Positions 27,897 to 36,378 of a stretch of 64,000 nt of DNA are shown here, in pieces. The number at the start of each line of letters is the position of its first letter. The stretch's first letter is position 1. The notes beneath the pieces were generated by a model that saw only the letters and a list, made by a program, of their open reading frames with translations, had not been told where the DNA came from and made no database searches. Location: contig NZ_CP073747.1 in assembly GCF_024398015.1 (NCBI RefSeq), positions 1,684,501-1,748,500 of the forward strand, read 5' to 3'. Origin of the DNA: Kordiimonas sp. SCSIO 12610 (GTDB lineage Bacteria > Pseudomonadota > Alphaproteobacteria > Sphingomonadales > Kordiimonadaceae). The translations under genes were made by a program, and so were the position numbers.

Positions 27897-28904
27897 ATGA
27901 ACGATTTGCCTTTGATTGATGTTTATGCTCTTGGAGGTACAATCGCAATGACCCCTGATCAGCTTTCGGCTGGTCAGGATAAAGGTGTTAGCCCAACCTT
28001 AACCGCCGAAGATTTGGTGAATTCTGTTCCCGGGTTGGATCAGATTGCCAGCGTGCGCGCTGAAACTATTTCTAATGTTGCCAGTGCAAACCTTGATTTC
28101 GCAACCATCAAAAACCTCTCTGAAAAAGCGCGCATGAGCGATGCCGATGCCATCATCGTAACGCAGGGCACGGACACAATGGAGGAAACATCTTTTCTGA
28201 TGAAGCTTATTTATCAGGGGGATAAGCCTATTATTTTTACGGGCGCTATGCGCTCTCCCAACCAGCTGAGTAGTGATGGACCAGCGAATTTATATGCTGC
28301 TATTTTAACGGCGATCAGTATAAGCACTGCATCCGTGTATGTGGTGATGAATAATGAAATTCATGATCCTGTTTTAGTACAGAAATCCCATACATGGGCG
28401 CTTGATGCGTTCCAATCTGATGGGGGGGCTTGCGGCTATGTTTCAGAACAGCAAGTTTTCTGGCATAAGCAAGGCATAAAAATAGACGATGTTCTTCGTG
28501 AAGATTTAATTTTCGTTGATGATATTGCACCAGTCGCTTGCTTGCCAATTTGTCTGGACGATGGTGGTTTATTACTTGATGACGTTGGTAAAAATTATCA
28601 AGGTCTAGTCATAGACACGTATGGGGCGGGGCATGTTTCTGAATTGTGGGCGACTAAACTTAAAGAATTGGCTCGTCAGATACCGGTTGTGATTGCAAGC
28701 CAAGCCTATAATGGTCGTGTGTTAGAGAATACATATGGCTATGTAGGGGCAGAGATTGATCTTTTCTCTAACGGTATGATTTCAGCGGGTATTTTGAATG
28801 CAAAGAAGGCTCGTATCCTGATTTCTTTAATAATTTCAAAAAAAACTGAAAATGTTAATAAGTCCTTTACCCAAATCGTGGAAACATTAGTCACAATAAG
28901 ATGA
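27897..28904 (+). CDS. L-asparaginase
   Basis: A 335-residue asparaginase/glutaminase hydrolysing asparagine to aspartate and ammonia. The first active-site threonine is Thr15 in YALGGTIAM; the second motif QGTDTMEE holds Thr92 and Asp93. A lysine in VQKSHTWALDAF corresponds to the third catalytic position. No signal peptide is present, so it is cytoplasmic. It begins 15 bases after ald with a GAGG ribosome-binding site, making an amino-acid catabolic pair that yields ammonia and central intermediates. Confidence 0.92.
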   Translation: MNDLPLIDVYALGGTIAMTPDQLSAGQDKGVSPTLTAEDLVNSVPGLDQIASVRAETISNVASANLDFATIKNLSEKARMSDADAIIVTQGTDTMEETSFLMKLIYQGDKPIIFTGAMRSPNQLSSDGPANLYAAILTAISISTASVYVVMNNEIHDPVLVQKSHTWALDAFQSDGGACGYVSEQQVFWHKQGIKIDDVLREDLIFVDDIAPVACLPICLDDGGLLLDDVGKNYQGLVIDTYGAGHVSELWATKLKELARQIPVVIASQAYNGRVLENTYGYVGAEIDLFSNGMISAGILNAKKARILISLIISKKTENVNKSFTQIVETLVTIR

Positions 28905-28934
28905 TTATTAATTACACGACACGAGGGTTTTTGG

Positions 28935-29981
28935 GTGGAAGCTTCTGTTTCAAACATAAATGAAGATAAAGGGTATATTTTTTTCTGGTGTAAAAGCCGC
29001 GAACTATACAGAAAAATAAATACCCGTTTCGATGAAAGCACCCGTGTTCATAGTGAAAACTTTTTTGCGTCCGTTCGCTGCTACGCAGTTGAGGATCATG
29101 AAACTAAAATCACGCAGTTGAGTGAAATCCTGAGCGAAGAAGAACAGCAAAAGATAAAAATTCTTTTTTCCTATTCACTGACCCCGTCCATGAATGAATT
29201 TGGCTTCATTCGTACCATCGAACAATTTAATATGGAAGCATCAGCCCGTTGGTTGTGTGAGCTATTGGTTGATCGTAGGTATAAGCCATTGATGCAGCCT
29301 ATTGTGAATGCACATGATACACAGGACGTGATGGGCTATGAATTCCTATTCAGGGGGTTATATCCTGATGGGCGGGTGATATCAGCACCCTATATGTTCG
29401 GCACGGCGGAAAAGTTGGGAATGCTTTACCCGCTAGATCTGGCTGCAGGCGAAGTTGCAGCAATATATGCAAAGAAGTTTGATATCAAAGAACGTGTGTT
29501 CATTAACGTTTTGCCAGAGTCCATCAAGTCGGAAGAGGCCTTTACGGCTTGGCTATCGACGGTTACCAAAAATTTCCAATATGAAAAAAATCAATTGGTT
29601 TTTGAATTGGTTGAAAGCCAGGAAATTCCTGATGTGGATACTATGCAAAAGGTAGTCGAGTTGTTGCACGATCATGGTGTTCAGTTTGCGCTCGATGATT
29701 TTGGAACAGGTTTCAATAACCTTGTTACCCTCACACAAGTAAGGCCCGATTACGTAAAAATTGATAAGTCGCTTACTGATAATATCATGCGCGATCCGTT
29801 CAAATGGAACTTGCTCGCCAATATTGTCGATGCGGCGAAGCAGGTTGGGACAAAGGTCATAGCGGAAGGCGTGGAAGACGAAGAAACCTACGCTATCCTA
29901 AAGGACGTAGACGTGGATTACATGCAGGGATATTATTTCGGGTATCCTAGCGAAAGACCAATTGGGTATAACGAAGATTAG
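28935..29981 (+). CDS. EAL domain protein (putative c-di-GMP phosphodiesterase)
   Basis: A 348-residue protein starting at GTG with CGAGGG seven bases upstream. Residues 1-110 are of no recognised family. The EAL domain (about 115-345) has EFLFR with Glu136 instead of EALLR, then INVLP, FELVES, the ALDDFGTG metal motif, YVKIDK, AEGVE and MQGYYFG. All glutamate, aspartate, lysine and glutamine positions needed for metal binding and hydrolysis seem retained, so the enzyme may be active despite the altered signature. No GGDEF domain. It likely lowers c-di-GMP, which fits a motile cell. It converges with the MarR gene, 9 bases between. Confidence 0.88.
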   Translation: MEASVSNINEDKGYIFFWCKSRELYRKINTRFDESTRVHSENFFASVRCYAVEDHETKITQLSEILSEEEQQKIKILFSYSLTPSMNEFGFIRTIEQFNMEASARWLCELLVDRRYKPLMQPIVNAHDTQDVMGYEFLFRGLYPDGRVISAPYMFGTAEKLGMLYPLDLAAGEVAAIYAKKFDIKERVFINVLPESIKSEEAFTAWLSTVTKNFQYEKNQLVFELVESQEIPDVDTMQKVVELLHDHGVQFALDDFGTGFNNLVTLTQVRPDYVKIDKSLTDNIMRDPFKWNLLANIVDAAKQVGTKVIAEGVEDEETYAILKDVDVDYMQGYYFGYPSERPIGYNED

Positions 29982-29990
29982 ACTTAAAAA

Positions 29991-30437
29991 CTAAAGCTCA
30001 ATCTTTTCCAGTTTGTTAAGCAGGTCTTCGAGTTGCGTGCGGTCTTCGTCGCTCAATTGCTCCAAAAGTTTGTTTTCATAATCAATCGCTAGCGGAGCTA
30101 CCTGACCATAAATTTCAGCACCTTTTTCCGAAAGCGATAGTATTGAGCGGCGCTTGTCTTCATTTGACATTTTTCGGATCAACAGGCCAGATTCTAAAAG
30201 TTTGTTTACGGCCCTTGATACGGCAACTTTATCCATCGCTGTTTTTTGGGCGACAGAACCCGCCGAGATATCAGGTGTGTCGCCAAGAACAGCGACAACC
30301 CGCCATTCTGGAAGTGATATCTGAAACTGCTCTTCATACCGATCTGCAATCGCCCTGCTGATGCGATTGGACAGCACAGAAAGGCGGTATGGCAAGAAAG
30401 CCTGTAGCTTGAGTTTGTTTTTAACAAAACTATTCAT
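29991..30437 (-). CDS. MarR family transcriptional regulator
   Basis: A 148-residue MarR-type winged-helix protein. The recognition helix region is KTAMDKVAVSRAVNKLLESGL and the wing is MSNEDKRRSILSLSEKG. I chose ATG 30437 rather than the TTG directly before it. It is divergent from hppD, like HmgR/HpaR-type repressors of aromatic catabolism. A 26-bp near-perfect palindrome sits 21 bases upstream of its start and is the obvious operator. The ligand may be homogentisate or 4-hydroxyphenylpyruvate; this is inference. Confidence 0.92.
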   Translation of the reverse strand: MNSFVKNKLKLQAFLPYRLSVLSNRISRAIADRYEEQFQISLPEWRVVAVLGDTPDISAGSVAQKTAMDKVAVSRAVNKLLESGLLIRKMSNEDKRRSILSLSEKGAEIYGQVAPLAIDYENKLLEQLSDEDRTQLEDLLNKLEKIEL

Positions 30438-30458
30438 CAATTTCTTTCTTTTATCTTG

Positions 30459-30484
30459 ATATTAGTTACATATGAAACTAATAT
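30459..30484. promoter_or_regulatory. Near-perfect 26-bp palindrome, likely MarR operator
   Basis: Arms ATATTAGTT (30459-30467) and AACTAATAT (30476-30484) are perfect inverted repeats, and the centre contains the palindrome CATATG, so only one base pair of 13 breaks the symmetry. It lies between the divergent MarR gene and hppD, where a repressor would control both. Confidence 0.75.
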
Positions 30485-30552
30485 ATTTCTCAAGCAAACA
30501 CAAATTTCATATAGCCGTCGTGCTATATTTTGACAAGTTTAAGGAAATCGTT

Positions 30553-31641
30553 ATGGCTGATCTATTCGAAAATCCAATGGGATTATGTGGATTTGAATTT
30601 GTTGAATTTACAGCACCGGAAAAAGGTATTGTAGAACCTGTTTTTGAAGCAATGGGTTTCACGGCTGTTGCGAAACATCGCTCTAAGGACGTAACTTTGT
30701 GGCGTCAGGGTGCCATCAATTTCATCATTAACTATGAACCTAAAAGTCCTGCGGCCTTTTATGCTGAAGAGCACGGGCCAAGCGCATGCGGCCTTGCATT
30801 CCGCGTTAAGGATGCTCAGTTTGCGTATAACAAACTCTTGGAAATGGGCGCACAGCCAGTGAACGTGCCAACAGGCCCGATGGAACTCCGTCTGCCTGCC
30901 ATCAAAGGGATCGGTGGTGCACCGCTTTACCTTATTGATCGTTTTGAAGAAGGTAGCAGCATTTATGATATCGATTTTGAATGGTTTGAGGGCGTTGACC
31001 GTAATCCGGTAGGATGTGGTTTCAATATTGTCGATCACTTAACGCATAATGTTTATCGTGGCCGGATGGATTACTGGGCAGAATTTTATGAAAAATTCTT
31101 CAACTTTAAGGAAATCCGTTTCTTCGATATCAAGGGTGAATACACAGGCCTTAAATCAAAGGCATTAACTGCCCCGGATGGTATGATCCGTATTCCATTA
31201 AATGAAGAAGCACAAGGCGGTAAGGGCCAAATTGAAGAGTTCCTGATGGCCTATAACGGCGAAGGTATTCAGCATATTGCCTTCTCGTGTGATGATCTGA
31301 TTGCTTGTTGGGATCGCCTGAAGGAAAAAGGTGTTAAATTCATGACACCACCACCAGACACATATTATGAAATGCTTGACGAACGCCTTCCTGGTCACGG
31401 TGAACCTGCGGATGAGTTGAAGGCTCGTGGTATCCTTCTTGATGGTACTACAGAGGGCGATGAGCCACGCTTGTTATTGCAAATCTTCTCTGAGAATGCG
31501 CTTGGGCCAGTATTCTTTGAATTTATTCAGCGTAAAGAAGATGATGGTTTCGGTGAAGGAAACTTTAAAGCGCTATTTGAATCGATCGAGCGTGATCAGA
31601 TCGCTCGTGGTGTGCTTGAGGTAGACGAGAGCGCGGCATAA
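30553..31641 (+). CDS. hppD: 4-hydroxyphenylpyruvate dioxygenase
   Basis: A 362-residue Fe(II) dioxygenase converting 4-hydroxyphenylpyruvate to homogentisate, the second step of tyrosine breakdown. The three iron ligands are His162 (VDHLTHN), His241 (IQHIAF) and Glu323 (FFEFIQR), each one residue from the Pseudomonas positions 161, 240 and 322. The start is ATG 30553 behind AAGGA; an in-frame ATG at 30472 lies inside the operator palindrome and would add a non-homologous tail. It heads an operon with a VOC protein, fahA, maiA and phhA. Confidence 0.97.
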   Translation: MADLFENPMGLCGFEFVEFTAPEKGIVEPVFEAMGFTAVAKHRSKDVTLWRQGAINFIINYEPKSPAAFYAEEHGPSACGLAFRVKDAQFAYNKLLEMGAQPVNVPTGPMELRLPAIKGIGGAPLYLIDRFEEGSSIYDIDFEWFEGVDRNPVGCGFNIVDHLTHNVYRGRMDYWAEFYEKFFNFKEIRFFDIKGEYTGLKSKALTAPDGMIRIPLNEEAQGGKGQIEEFLMAYNGEGIQHIAFSCDDLIACWDRLKEKGVKFMTPPPDTYYEMLDERLPGHGEPADELKARGILLDGTTEGDEPRLLLQIFSENALGPVFFEFIQRKEDDGFGEGNFKALFESIERDQIARGVLEVDESAA

Positions 31642-31691
31642 TTTAAGTCATCAAGAGTATTAGGCTAGGGCGATTGTAAGAGGAAATTTCA

Positions 31692-32234
31692 ATGGAACTA
31701 AAAGGTATTCATCATGTTGCCTATCGGTGCAAGGATGCGAAGGAAACTGTAGAGTTTTACCAAAAGCACCTGAATATGGATTTCCAACTTGCAATTGCCG
31801 AAGACCATGTGCCTTCTACTGGAGCCTACGACCCCTATATGCATCTGTTTCTGGATGCAGGGAACGGTAATGTTCTGGCGTTTTTTGAACTGCCTGAACA
31901 GCCAACCATGGGGCGTGACGGTAACACGCCAGAGTGGGTCCAGCATATCGCTTTTCAGGTTGAAGACCTTGATGCGCTATTGGCTGCAAAAGAAAGCCTG
32001 GAAGCCGCAGGAATTGATGTTCTTGGCCCGACAGAACATACGATTTTTAAATCAATTTATTTCTTCGACCCAAATGGTCACCGCCTTGAACTTGCGGCAA
32101 ATACCGCGAAGCCGGGAATGTTGGAAGAATTGAAACGTGTAGCGCCCGAAATGCTTGATGAATGGTCGAAAACCAAGAAAGCACCGCGTCATGCTGATTG
32201 GCTGCATGGCAGGGGCGAATTTAAACCGCAATAA
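31692..32234 (+). CDS. VOC superfamily protein within the tyrosine operon
   Basis: A 180-residue vicinal oxygen chelate protein (glyoxalase/extradiol dioxygenase fold) with two beta-alpha-beta-beta-beta modules. Candidate metal ligands are a His in GIHHVAYR at the first strand, a His in WVQHIAFQ and a Glu in HRLELAAN. It lies between hppD and fumarylacetoacetase, where homogentisate dioxygenase would be expected, but it is not related to the cupin-type HmgA. Possible roles are an auxiliary lyase or a ring-cleavage enzyme; the family gives no firm answer. Confidence 0.85.
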   Translation: MELKGIHHVAYRCKDAKETVEFYQKHLNMDFQLAIAEDHVPSTGAYDPYMHLFLDAGNGNVLAFFELPEQPTMGRDGNTPEWVQHIAFQVEDLDALLAAKESLEAAGIDVLGPTEHTIFKSIYFFDPNGHRLELAANTAKPGMLEELKRVAPEMLDEWSKTKKAPRHADWLHGRGEFKPQ

Positions 32235-32285
32235 CGATGGAAATGATCCCGATATTTATAGCGATCAGTATTTAGGAATATATCT

Positions 32286-33293
32286 ATGAAATTAGCATCA
32301 TTGAAACATGGCCGTGACGGCAAATTGGTTGTTGTATCACGTGATTTGTCGAAAATGGTTATCGCGGGTTATATCGCCCCAACGCTTCAAATTGCCATTG
32401 ATGATTGGGATGCGAAGGCACCTGCATTAAAGTTACTTTATGATCAGTTGAATGCCGGTGAAATCGAAGGCGAAGCCTTTGAGGAAGCAAAATGCGCGTC
32501 GCCGCTACCGCGTGCATATCAGTGGGCTGACGGTTCTGCTTATGTTAATCATGTAGAATTGGTTCGCAAGGCGCGTAACGCTGAAATGCCGGATAGTTTC
32601 TGGCATGATCCGTTGATGTATCAGGGTGGTTCTGACACATTCCTTGGCCCGAAAGAAGATATCGTATTCCCAACAACAGACGGTTGGGGTGTGGATTTTG
32701 AAGCTGAGATCGCTGTCATCACTGATGATGTGCCGTTGGGGGTAAGCGCTTCTGACGCAGCATCTCACATTAAACTCTTGATGCTCGTGAATGATGTTTC
32801 ACTTCGTGGATTGATCCCTGGCGAACTTGCAAAAGGATTTGGTTTTTTCCAGTCTAAACCTTCTAGCGCGTTTAGCCCTGTGTGTGTCACGCCTGACGAG
32901 CTTGGTGATGCCTGGTCGGATAACAAGGTGCATCTGCCAATTATTTCCCACTATAACGGTGCTGTGTTCGGTAAACCGGAAGCAGGCATCGACATGACGT
33001 TTGATTTTGCGACACTTGTTGCCCACGCAGCGAAAACCCGTCCACTTGGGGCAGGGGCAGTTGTTGGATCAGGAACAATTTCCAACAAACTTGATGGTGG
33101 ACCAGGTAAACCAGTCAGCGATGGTGGCGTCGGATATAGTTGTATTGCGGAAATCCGCATGATTGAAACCATTCAAAATGGCTCACCATTGACGAACTTT
33201 ATGCAGTTTGGGGATACAATAAAAATAGAAATGTTTGATGGTGATGGGCAGTCAATATTTGGTTCTATTGATCAAGCTGTAAAACAAGGTTAG
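32286..33293 (+). CDS. fahA: Fumarylacetoacetase (FAH family)
   Basis: A 335-residue FAH-domain hydrolase splitting 4-fumarylacetoacetate to fumarate and acetoacetate. The divalent-metal region DFEAEIAVITDDVP lies near residues 137-150, and the C-terminal GSGTISNK segment is characteristic. It belongs to the bacterial single-chain type without the eukaryotic SH3-like N-terminal domain. It is followed after 7 bases by maiA, so the two are tightly coupled. Context makes the tyrosine role more likely than other FAH-family activities such as acylpyruvase. Confidence 0.93.
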   Translation: MKLASLKHGRDGKLVVVSRDLSKMVIAGYIAPTLQIAIDDWDAKAPALKLLYDQLNAGEIEGEAFEEAKCASPLPRAYQWADGSAYVNHVELVRKARNAEMPDSFWHDPLMYQGGSDTFLGPKEDIVFPTTDGWGVDFEAEIAVITDDVPLGVSASDAASHIKLLMLVNDVSLRGLIPGELAKGFGFFQSKPSSAFSPVCVTPDELGDAWSDNKVHLPIISHYNGAVFGKPEAGIDMTFDFATLVAHAAKTRPLGAGAVVGSGTISNKLDGGPGKPVSDGGVGYSCIAEIRMIETIQNGSPLTNFMQFGDTIKIEMFDGDGQSIFGSIDQAVKQG

Positions 33294-33300
33294 GTGCGTT

Positions 33301-33960
33301 ATGAGCGAGCGAATTTTATACGGTTATTACCGATCATCTGCTGCATTTCGTGTGCGGATTGCGCTCGCTTTAAAAGGGCTTGATTATCAATATAAAGCAG
33401 TTGATTTGAAACCATCGGCCAATGATCACAAGGCGCCGGATTATCTTGCAATGAACCCGCAGGGACGCGTGCCTTTTTTTGTTGATAATGGCCTTGGAAT
33501 TTCTCAGTCACCGGCCATTCTTGAATATCTTGATGAAGTGTATCCTGATGTGCCATTGCTGCCTTCGCACGCAAATGAGCGTGCGTGGGTTCGCCAACTT
33601 GTGAATGTGATTGGGTGCGATATTCACCCCTTAAATAATCTTTCAGTATTGCAAAAACTGAAGTCGGAATTTGACGCCGATCAGGATGCAGTGAATTCAT
33701 GGTATAGTCATTGGATAGTCGAGGGCTTCACGGCTCTTGAGGCGATGCTTACTTCAAGCAAGTATCGTGGTGATTTTTGTTTTGGCAATTTACCAAGTAT
33801 GGCCGATGTCTATCTAGTGCCACAAGTATGGAATGCCATGCGCTTTCAGGTGAATTTAGAGAAATTCCCTGTGATTAAGAGAATTTATGCGTCTTGTGCA
33901 GAGCATCCGGCCTTTATGAAGTCAATGCCGGAAAATCAGCCGGACGCTCCAGCAGATTAG
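33301..33960 (+). CDS. maiA: Maleylacetoacetate isomerase (zeta-class GST)
   Basis: A 219-residue glutathione S-transferase of the zeta class, which isomerises maleylacetoacetate to fumarylacetoacetate with glutathione. The N-terminal motif YYRSSAAFRVRIAL (residues 9-22) corresponds to the SSCSxRVRIAL signature, with Ala in the cysteine position. The C-terminal helix has PSMADVYLVPQV. The position between fahA and phhA confirms the pathway. Confidence 0.94.
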   Translation: MSERILYGYYRSSAAFRVRIALALKGLDYQYKAVDLKPSANDHKAPDYLAMNPQGRVPFFVDNGLGISQSPAILEYLDEVYPDVPLLPSHANERAWVRQLVNVIGCDIHPLNNLSVLQKLKSEFDADQDAVNSWYSHWIVEGFTALEAMLTSSKYRGDFCFGNLPSMADVYLVPQVWNAMRFQVNLEKFPVIKRIYASCAEHPAFMKSMPENQPDAPAD

Positions 33961-34016
33961 TAGAAATTTAGTAATGAGGTAGACCATCTGGGGGTGGTGA
34001 ATAAGAGAGGTATGGT

Positions 34017-34895
34017 ATGTTAATCACAACACGTTTAGGCAGAACCGTCGAGGTGCGTGAAGATTATACAGTTGACCAAAACTGGGAAGACTTTTCAGCA
34101 GAAGAGCACGACCGCTGGGACAGGCTTTATGCGCGCCAAGGTAAAATCCTACAAGGCCGCGCATGCAAGGAATTTATGGACGGCCTAGAGTTGCTGAGTT
34201 TATCTGATGGCGGTATTCCGAACTTTGAGAAACTTTCTGAAAAGCTGATGAAGGCTACGGGTTGGCAGGTTGTAGCAGTTCCTGATTTGGTGCCGGATGA
34301 AGTATTTTTTGATCATCTCGCTAACCGTCGTTTTCCCGCTGGTAATTTTATCAGAAGCGAAGAACAGCTTGATTATTTGCAAGAACCTGATGTGTTCCAT
34401 GATGTTTATGGCCATGTTCCCATGCTTGCGAACCCGGTTTTCGCGGATTACATGGCGGCGTACGGTAAAGGCGGTCAACGCGCAGCAGGGCGCGGGGTGT
34501 TGCCTAATTTAGCGCGCTTGTATTGGTATACGGTTGAGTTTGGCCTAATTAAAACTGATGAAGGAATGCGTATTTACGGCGCTGGTATCGTAAGCTCGAA
34601 ATCAGAGAGTATATTCTGTTTGGAAGACGATAGCCCCAACCGTATTCATTTCGACCTCGAGCGTTTAATGAAGACCGACTATCGAATTGATGACTTCCAA
34701 CAGACTTATTGGGTGATCGAAAGTTTCGAAGAATTACTGCAGGCAACCTATCAGGACTTTGGTCCGCTTTATGATCGCCTGGAGCAGGCAGGTAAACCCA
34801 TCAGACCCGCAGATATTCTTGAAGGTGACACGGTTTATACGAATGGCACTCAGGAATATGCCGACAAAGGTGGTAGGTTGGCTAATGCCAGTTAA
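34017..34895 (+). CDS. phhA: Phenylalanine 4-monooxygenase
   Basis: A 292-residue monomeric bacterial phenylalanine hydroxylase producing tyrosine from phenylalanine with O2 and a reduced pterin. The iron ligands are His128 and His133 in PDVFHDVYGHVP and Glu174 in YWYTVEFGL. No N-terminal ACT regulatory domain is present, as usual in bacteria. It is the last gene of the operon and feeds tyrosine into the hppD pathway. No phhB (pterin carbinolamine dehydratase) or tyrosine aminotransferase is nearby. A terminator hairpin follows. Confidence 0.97.
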   Translation: MLITTRLGRTVEVREDYTVDQNWEDFSAEEHDRWDRLYARQGKILQGRACKEFMDGLELLSLSDGGIPNFEKLSEKLMKATGWQVVAVPDLVPDEVFFDHLANRRFPAGNFIRSEEQLDYLQEPDVFHDVYGHVPMLANPVFADYMAAYGKGGQRAAGRGVLPNLARLYWYTVEFGLIKTDEGMRIYGAGIVSSKSESIFCLEDDSPNRIHFDLERLMKTDYRIDDFQQTYWVIESFEELLQATYQDFGPLYDRLEQAGKPIRPADILEGDTVYTNGTQEYADKGGRLANAS

Positions 34896-34916
34896 AATAT
34901 TTTAAAGTAATGTATT

Positions 34917-34953
34917 AAAAAAGCCCTGTTATCAATTGACAACAGGGCTTTTG
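34917..34953. terminator. Bidirectional Rho-independent terminator
   Basis: A perfect 10-bp stem AAGCCCTGTT (34921-34930) / AACAGGGCTT (34941-34950) with a 10-base loop. A-runs on the left and T's on the right let it serve both phhA and the convergent leucine dehydrogenase gene. Confidence 0.9.
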
Positions 34954-34970
34954 ATTATAATTTAGCTTGC

Positions 34971-36086
34971 TTATTCAGCAGCAAGTTTTGCTTCGCTTGC
35001 GCGCGCAATAATGTCTTCTGCCATTTCGTTCGCGATAATACCTGTTGGGCGTTCTTCGCGGTCGCTTGTCTCAAAGATACGTTTAAGTGTATCGCCGATA
35101 CGAAGGACTTTGGCTTCGCGCGCTGCATCATCAAGGCGTTCTTTGTAAACTTCTGACTCAACAGAAATAATACCGCCCGCATTGATTACATAATCAGGCG
35201 CGTAAAGAATACCACGCTTGCGAAGATCTTCGTCTTCTACACCTTCGCGCTCAAGTTGGTTGTTAGCAGCACCAGCAACGATAGTCGCTTTGATGTCTGG
35301 AATTGTCGCCGGATTGATACCACCGCCAAGTGCGCACGGAGCAAATACATCACAGTCTACAGCATGAATAGCATCTGGCTTAACAACTGTTGCAGCACCG
35401 CCGTCAAGAACAGCCTGGATATTTGCATCAACGATATCGGTTACAATAATTTCAGCGCCAGCACCGCGAAGATGATTGACGAGATATTGACCAACATGAC
35501 CAAGGCCCTGAACAGCAACTTTAATTCCATTCAGGTCAGTTTTGCCAAGACGGTGCTCGACAGCGGCCTTAATACCTTCAAAGACACCGAGTGCAGTATG
35601 AGGTGATGGATCACCAGTACCGAATTCACCACCTTCAAGGCCACAAACATAGTCTGTTTCGCTTGCAGCAGCCTGAAGCATGTCAGGGGACGTTCCAACG
35701 TCCTCAGCAGCGTAATATGAACCACCAAGACGATTAATGTAGCGTCCAAAAGCATGCATGAGTTCGGCATTTCCCAGTTTTTTCGGGTCGCCAATAATTA
35801 CAGACTTACCGCCGCCAAGTCTTAGGCCTGCCATAGCATTTTTATAACTCATGCCACGTGATAAGCGGAGTACGTCATAAACAGCATCCTGTTCGCCGCG
35901 CGAGATAGCAACATCTGTTGGGGCACCGCTGTGCGTTGCAGCATAATCCCAAAAACGGGTGCCGCCTGTGGCAGGGCCGAGTGCTGTTGAATGAACTGCA
36001 ATGATAGCTTTAAGGCCTGTTGCCTGATCACTACAAAAGACCACTTGTTCGTGGTTCATGAAGCTTCTTGAATCAAAGACGGGCAT
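34971..36086 (-). CDS. Leucine dehydrogenase (Glu/Leu/Phe/Val dehydrogenase family)
   Basis: A 371-residue NAD-dependent amino-acid dehydrogenase deaminating branched-chain or aromatic amino acids. The conserved lysines are Lys82 (MSYKNAMAG) and Lys94 (GGGKSVI), and the Rossmann motif is VQGLGHVGQYL. An insertion of about 15 residues (around 50-65, THSGAPTDVAISRG) lies before the usual helix and seems unusual. It is close to the leucine operon on the same strand, so leucine, valine and isoleucine are likely substrates. The neighbouring phhA operon leaves phenylalanine possible. Confidence 0.9.
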   Translation of the reverse strand: MPVFDSRSFMNHEQVVFCSDQATGLKAIIAVHSTALGPATGGTRFWDYAATHSGAPTDVAISRGEQDAVYDVLRLSRGMSYKNAMAGLRLGGGKSVIIGDPKKLGNAELMHAFGRYINRLGGSYYAAEDVGTSPDMLQAAASETDYVCGLEGGEFGTGDPSPHTALGVFEGIKAAVEHRLGKTDLNGIKVAVQGLGHVGQYLVNHLRGAGAEIIVTDIVDANIQAVLDGGAATVVKPDAIHAVDCDVFAPCALGGGINPATIPDIKATIVAGAANNQLEREGVEDEDLRKRGILYAPDYVINAGGIISVESEVYKERLDDAAREAKVLRIGDTLKRIFETSDREERPTGIIANEMAEDIIARASEAKLAAE

Positions 36087-36311
36087 GAAATTTCCTCTCT
36101 TACTGTCCCGTTGACACGCTAATCAAATTATTACGTCCCCATTTGCGTTCGGTTTGATTTCGAACAGTATGCATATAATCTGATAAGATGCTGGCGAGTA
36201 TCTCAGAAAATGTGCGAAATGAGCTTTCGAATATTGCGCAATTTAGTAATATAATTACAAAATTTGAAAAAAAATATTCATGTAATTGTTTGAGGGCATG
36301 TTGAACGAATG

Positions 36312-36343
36312 TGACGAGAGGGGATTTGGTAAATTCTCTCGTC
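36312..36343 (-). terminator. Stable hairpin at the 3' end of the liu operon
   Basis: A 9-bp perfect stem (36312-36320 with 36335-36343, arms TGACGAGAG/CTCTCGTCA) with further pairing in the loop lies 36 bases past the ivd stop. There is no T-run on the minus strand, so it may be a processing or Rho-linked 3' end rather than an intrinsic terminator. Confidence 0.5.
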
Positions 36344-36378
36344 AAAATCCGGTATGTTTTCGTGTAATTTCTGAGTCT

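Noticed and set aside
30472-30552. Upstream ATG start extending hppD by 27 codons
   Set aside because: The ATG lies inside the operator palindrome and iron ligands fit the shorter protein.
36100-36345. An 81-codon minus-strand frame between leucine dehydrogenase and ivd
   Set aside because: It overlaps the 3' hairpin, has low complexity and resembles no protein; the gap is better read as promoter plus operon end.
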